Below are positions 61,652 to 64,000 of a stretch of 64,000 bases of DNA, piece by piece. Made by a program: the position numbers and the translations under genes. Origin of the DNA: Bacteroidales bacterium. GTDB taxonomy: Bacteria; Bacteroidota; Bacteroidia; Bacteroidales; UBA6680. The notes under the pieces are model-generated. The model ran no database searches, had not been told where the DNA came from, and saw only the letters and a program-made list of their open reading frames with translations. How positions within the stretch are numbered: the first letter of the stretch is position 1; each line of letters begins with the position of its first letter. The DNA lies in the NCBI GenBank assembly GCA_025210735.1, contig JAOARD010000007.1, forward strand, positions 165,006 through 229,005, written 5' to 3'.

Positions 61652-62314
61652 ATGACTGTGATTAATAAAACTGAGACTATTGCTTTTTTTGATATTGACG
61701 GTACTCTCCGCAGGACTGTTGACCCGTGGATGTTACTACACAAACATCTTAATACAGATGTTGAGGGTGGCAAGTATTATAATATGTGGGCAAACAACAA
61801 AATATCATACGATGAGATGACCCGTCTTGATGCTGCCCTCTGGAAAGGAGTAAGTAAAACAGAGATGTTAAAGGTACTTGATATTAATCCGTTAAGAGAT
61901 GGTGCCAAAGCATTAATAAACTGGTTTAAACAGAGAGATATACCGTGCTATGGAATAAGTACCGGCTTATCTTTCCTAAATGATATTACTGCTAAAGAGA
62001 CTGGACTGGATATGGTTGTATCAAACAATGTTCTGTTTAATGATGATATATGCACAGGTAATGTAGAGATAAATGTTCGCGAAGATTCAAAAGCTGATGT
62101 AATGGATAATATCATAAATCAGTTTAACGGGAATGTAAAAAACATTTTGTCATTTGGCGATGGTATAGCTGATGTTGAAATGTTCAGGAAATCAACTATG
62201 TCTGTAGCAATATTTCCTAAAAACGACTTTATAAAAGATAGTGCAAGCATAGCCGTAAATTCAGAGCCTATTGACTCTGTTACAGATATTATCAACAGTC
62301 ATATAAAAAACTGA
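61652..62314 (+). CDS. HAD-superfamily phosphatase (subfamily IB, SerB-like)
   Basis: 220 aa. Motif I FFDIDGTLRRT with nucleophile Asp14 and Asp16; motif II Ser/Thr in CYGISTGLSF; motif III Lys at SKADVM; motif IV LSFGDGIADVEMF. The helical cap insert between motifs I and II (about 25-85) marks subfamily IB, which includes phosphoserine phosphatase. No phosphoserine-specific residues can be claimed, so the substrate is open. Monocistronic between its own promoter and a terminator. Confidence 0.88.
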   Translation: MTVINKTETIAFFDIDGTLRRTVDPWMLLHKHLNTDVEGGKYYNMWANNKISYDEMTRLDAALWKGVSKTEMLKVLDINPLRDGAKALINWFKQRDIPCYGISTGLSFLNDITAKETGLDMVVSNNVLFNDDICTGNVEINVREDSKADVMDNIINQFNGNVKNILSFGDGIADVEMFRKSTMSVAIFPKNDFIKDSASIAVNSEPIDSVTDIINSHIKN

Positions 62315-62410
62315 TCTATTCTGTATTCCCGGATTTTCACAACCTGTTTTCAGTAGGATTCTTGGCATATACAGACATTTACACCGTATAACTATATTTT
62401 ACAAATAAAA

Positions 62411-62440
62411 AAAGCGAACAACACAACTGCTGTTCGCTTT
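62411..62440. terminator. Bidirectional terminator
   Basis: AAAGCGAACA / TGTTCGCTTT, 10 bp, 10-nt loop, with A-tract left and T/A right. It serves the HAD gene (+) and the OmpA-family gene (-). Confidence 0.88.
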
Positions 62441-62461
62441 AAATTAGTTTACAAATAACCT

Positions 62462-64000
62462 CTATCTGTTCTCGGTAAGGTTATTCTGCTTAATATCTGT
62501 GATACGTATCTCTGTTCTTCTGTTCTCCTGATGCATCTTCTCTGAGCACTTAACCCCATCTTTACACTTGTTCTTTAGCTTAGACTCTCCGTAACCTTTT
62601 GCGGTTATCCTGTTCTTTGCTACTCCGTGTTTGATAATGTAAGCTACTGCACTCTCTGCTCTGCGTTGCGATAACGATTGGTTCATTCGTGCACCTCCGC
62701 GAGAATCACTATGTGAACCAAGCTCTATTGAGATCATTGGATTATCATTCAGAAACTCTACAACCTTATCCAGCTCTACTGCGGCATCCTTACGTATTGT
62801 TGCTTTTCCTAAATCGTAATAGATGTTTGGTATCTCTATTGTTGCATCCTTCTTTATCTCCTCCATTGCAAGGTTCATAATCTTGTTTACATCAATTACT
62901 CCGGGTGCCATATCCTTAGTACTGACATCTGCACGCTTTGTAAAGTATCCCGGAGCTTCAAGTACTATCATATAGTCCTGATTCTTCTTAAGATCAAATA
63001 CAAAGTTTCCTTCTGCATCGGTACTCTTATTAGCCATATCGCCTCCTTGCTCCTTTAGCTTAACTGAGACTCCTGCAAACGGGTTATCTTTGGTTACCTT
63101 AAACACAAATCCTTTCAGCCCGTAATAGTCCGCTTTCTTAAGGTAGATATCCTTTACAACAGGCTTTACTAAATCTGAAGCAAAGCTCAACTGCTCTGTT
63201 ACCGGATTAAAGCCATTTTTTGTAGCTTTCAGCGCATAATCACTTCCAGGCAATACATTATACTCTATTGTTCCGTTTGGCGATAATTTATCATTATCTC
63301 CAAGCTTTACTTTTACATCATTCAACGGCTCTTTTGTATCTGCATCGTAAAAACGAAGCGTAAGCAGTTGGTCAAACAGTAAAGGCATATCAAACGATAC
63401 ATTGTAGATATCATCATCACCTTTTCCGCCTTCGCGATCTGATGAAAGATAACCTGTCTGATCACCATCGGCAAGATAGAAGCTAAAATCGTCGCGTGTT
63501 GAGTTTATTGGTGTTCCCATATTTGAGATATTACCATAACCTCCTTTATCCTGTGGCAATGCTACAAAAATATCAAGTCCGCCAAGACCAACATGTCCGT
63601 TTGACGCAAGGAACAGACGTCCTTTACCATCTATAAAAGGGAACATCTCATTATCCTCTGTATTAATCTCTGATCCAAGGTTCTTTGGCTCACTCCATCC
63701 AAAATCTGTTTTATCAGCATAGTAGATATCTGTTCCTCCAAGTCCGCCAGGCATATCCGATACAAAGTACAGGCGTTTTCCGTCTGGTGATAGTGTCGGG
63801 TGACCACATGAGTAGTCGTCGCTGTTAAATGGTAACGACTCTACATTTCGCCACTTTCCATCTACATACTCTGCATGATAGATCTTAAGGTTGTTGATTC
63901 CTTTCTGATCGCGCTTGGCTACTATTCCGTATTTTATATTGTTACGGGTAAAGTAGATCTCGTTTTTATCTTTAGTAAAACATACTGCTCCTTCATGAAA
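62462..64000 (-). CDS. OmpA-family protein with PD40 propeller, PorE-like; 5' end outside window
   Basis: The frame is open to base 64000, so the Met at 63754 is internal. In-window order: PD40/WD40-like beta-propeller repeats (LSPDGKRLYFVSDMPGGLGGTDIYY, FIDGKGRLFLASNGHVGLGGLDIF), two carboxypeptidase-regulatory-like domains (around KEPLNDVKVKLGDN and NPFAGVSVKLKEQ), and a C-terminal OmpA/MotB peptidoglycan-binding domain (ELGSHSDSRGGARMNQSLSQRRAESAVAYI ... RITAKGYGES). This order matches PorE of Porphyromonas, a periplasmic T9SS component tethered to peptidoglycan, although many Bacteroidota OmpA-like proteins share it. Given three T9SS cargo proteins in this window, a T9SS role is plausible but not proven. 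Confidence 0.88.
   Translation of the reverse strand, partial: FHEGAVCFTKDKNEIYFTRNNIKYGIVAKRDQKGINNLKIYHAEYVDGKWRNVESLPFNSDDYSCGHPTLSPDGKRLYFVSDMPGGLGGTDIYYADKTDFGWSEPKNLGSEINTEDNEMFPFIDGKGRLFLASNGHVGLGGLDIFVALPQDKGGYGNISNMGTPINSTRDDFSFYLADGDQTGYLSSDREGGKGDDDIYNVSFDMPLLFDQLLTLRFYDADTKEPLNDVKVKLGDNDKLSPNGTIEYNVLPGSDYALKATKNGFNPVTEQLSFASDLVKPVVKDIYLKKADYYGLKGFVFKVTKDNPFAGVSVKLKEQGGDMANKSTDAEGNFVFDLKKNQDYMIVLEAPGYFTKRADVSTKDMAPGVIDVNKIMNLAMEEIKKDATIEIPNIYYDLGKATIRKDAAVELDKVVEFLNDNPMISIELGSHSDSRGGARMNQSLSQRRAESAVAYIIKHGVAKNRITAKGYGESKLKNKCKDGVKCSEKMHQENRRTEIRITDIKQNNLTENR

Noticed and set aside
1..64000. Intact insertion sequences or prophage genes
   Set aside because: No transposase, integrase, recombinase or phage structural gene was recognised on either strand.

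Overview
The window is a low-GC chromosomal segment from a member of the Bacteroidota, most likely Bacteroidales. The evidence is several long secreted proteins with C-terminal type IX secretion (T9SS, Por system) sorting domains, a TonB-dependent receptor with a carboxypeptidase-regulatory N-terminus, lipoproteins with SC lipoboxes, promoter boxes of the TAnnTTTG type, and families known mainly from this phylum (DUF4876, DUF6850, DUF4857). No species can be named from sequence alone. Most genes are on the minus strand.

Layout. 1-5.8 kb: the 3' part of a giant secreted clostripain-like (C11) protease with adhesin modules. 5.9-15.7 kb: glyA, two tandem CBS-domain ClC proteins, a GH5 glycosidase, and a redox cluster (OhrR-type regulator, nitroreductase, DoxX, glutathione peroxidase) with a palindrome-rich promoter, then a HIRAN protein. 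15.9-18.7 kb: a large RING/TerD-like protein, then an atypical tRNA-like gene in a structured intergenic region. 18.8-25.1 kb: a TetR-controlled tripartite RND efflux operon with a near-perfect operator pair. 25.2-30.8 kb: MORN-repeat, small membrane and TPR/transglutaminase-like genes, with a 41-bp tandem repeat array. 30.9-39.4 kb: one long operon of TonB receptor, DUF4876 lipoprotein, DUF6850 barrel, ABC ATPase, ABC permease and DUF4857 protein, next to a divergent WYL regulator. 40.6-43 kb: Yip1-like and unknown genes with two further repeat clusters. 43.3-46 kb: a lipoprotein of three 129-residue repeats, ywbE and a MORN lipoprotein. 46.5-55.5 kb: a second full-length C11 protease/adhesin and a giant multi-adhesin protein, both T9SS cargo. 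55.9-62.3 kb: a TPR/LuxR-type regulator, CGGC protein, a three-gene membrane/regulator operon and a HAD phosphatase. 62.5 kb to the end: an OmpA-family PorE-like protein, plausibly part of the T9SS that exports the cargo.

The most unusual thing in the window is a dispersed family of about 91-bp elements, at least eleven copies. Each points the same way as the gene just downstream. The intact copies encode a 24-31 residue peptide with an (E/K)FH(L/M) core, and the stop codon is often 4 nt before, or overlapping, the next start codon. Copies precede glyA, a membrane gene, a lipoprotein gene, a Yip1-like gene, ywbE, a C11 protease, a CGGC gene and a DUF4173 gene. This looks like a mobile or amplified upstream-ORF/leader element that I do not recognise. 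Degenerate frameshifted copies, one fused into the 3' end of a coding sequence, show that it decays and spreads.
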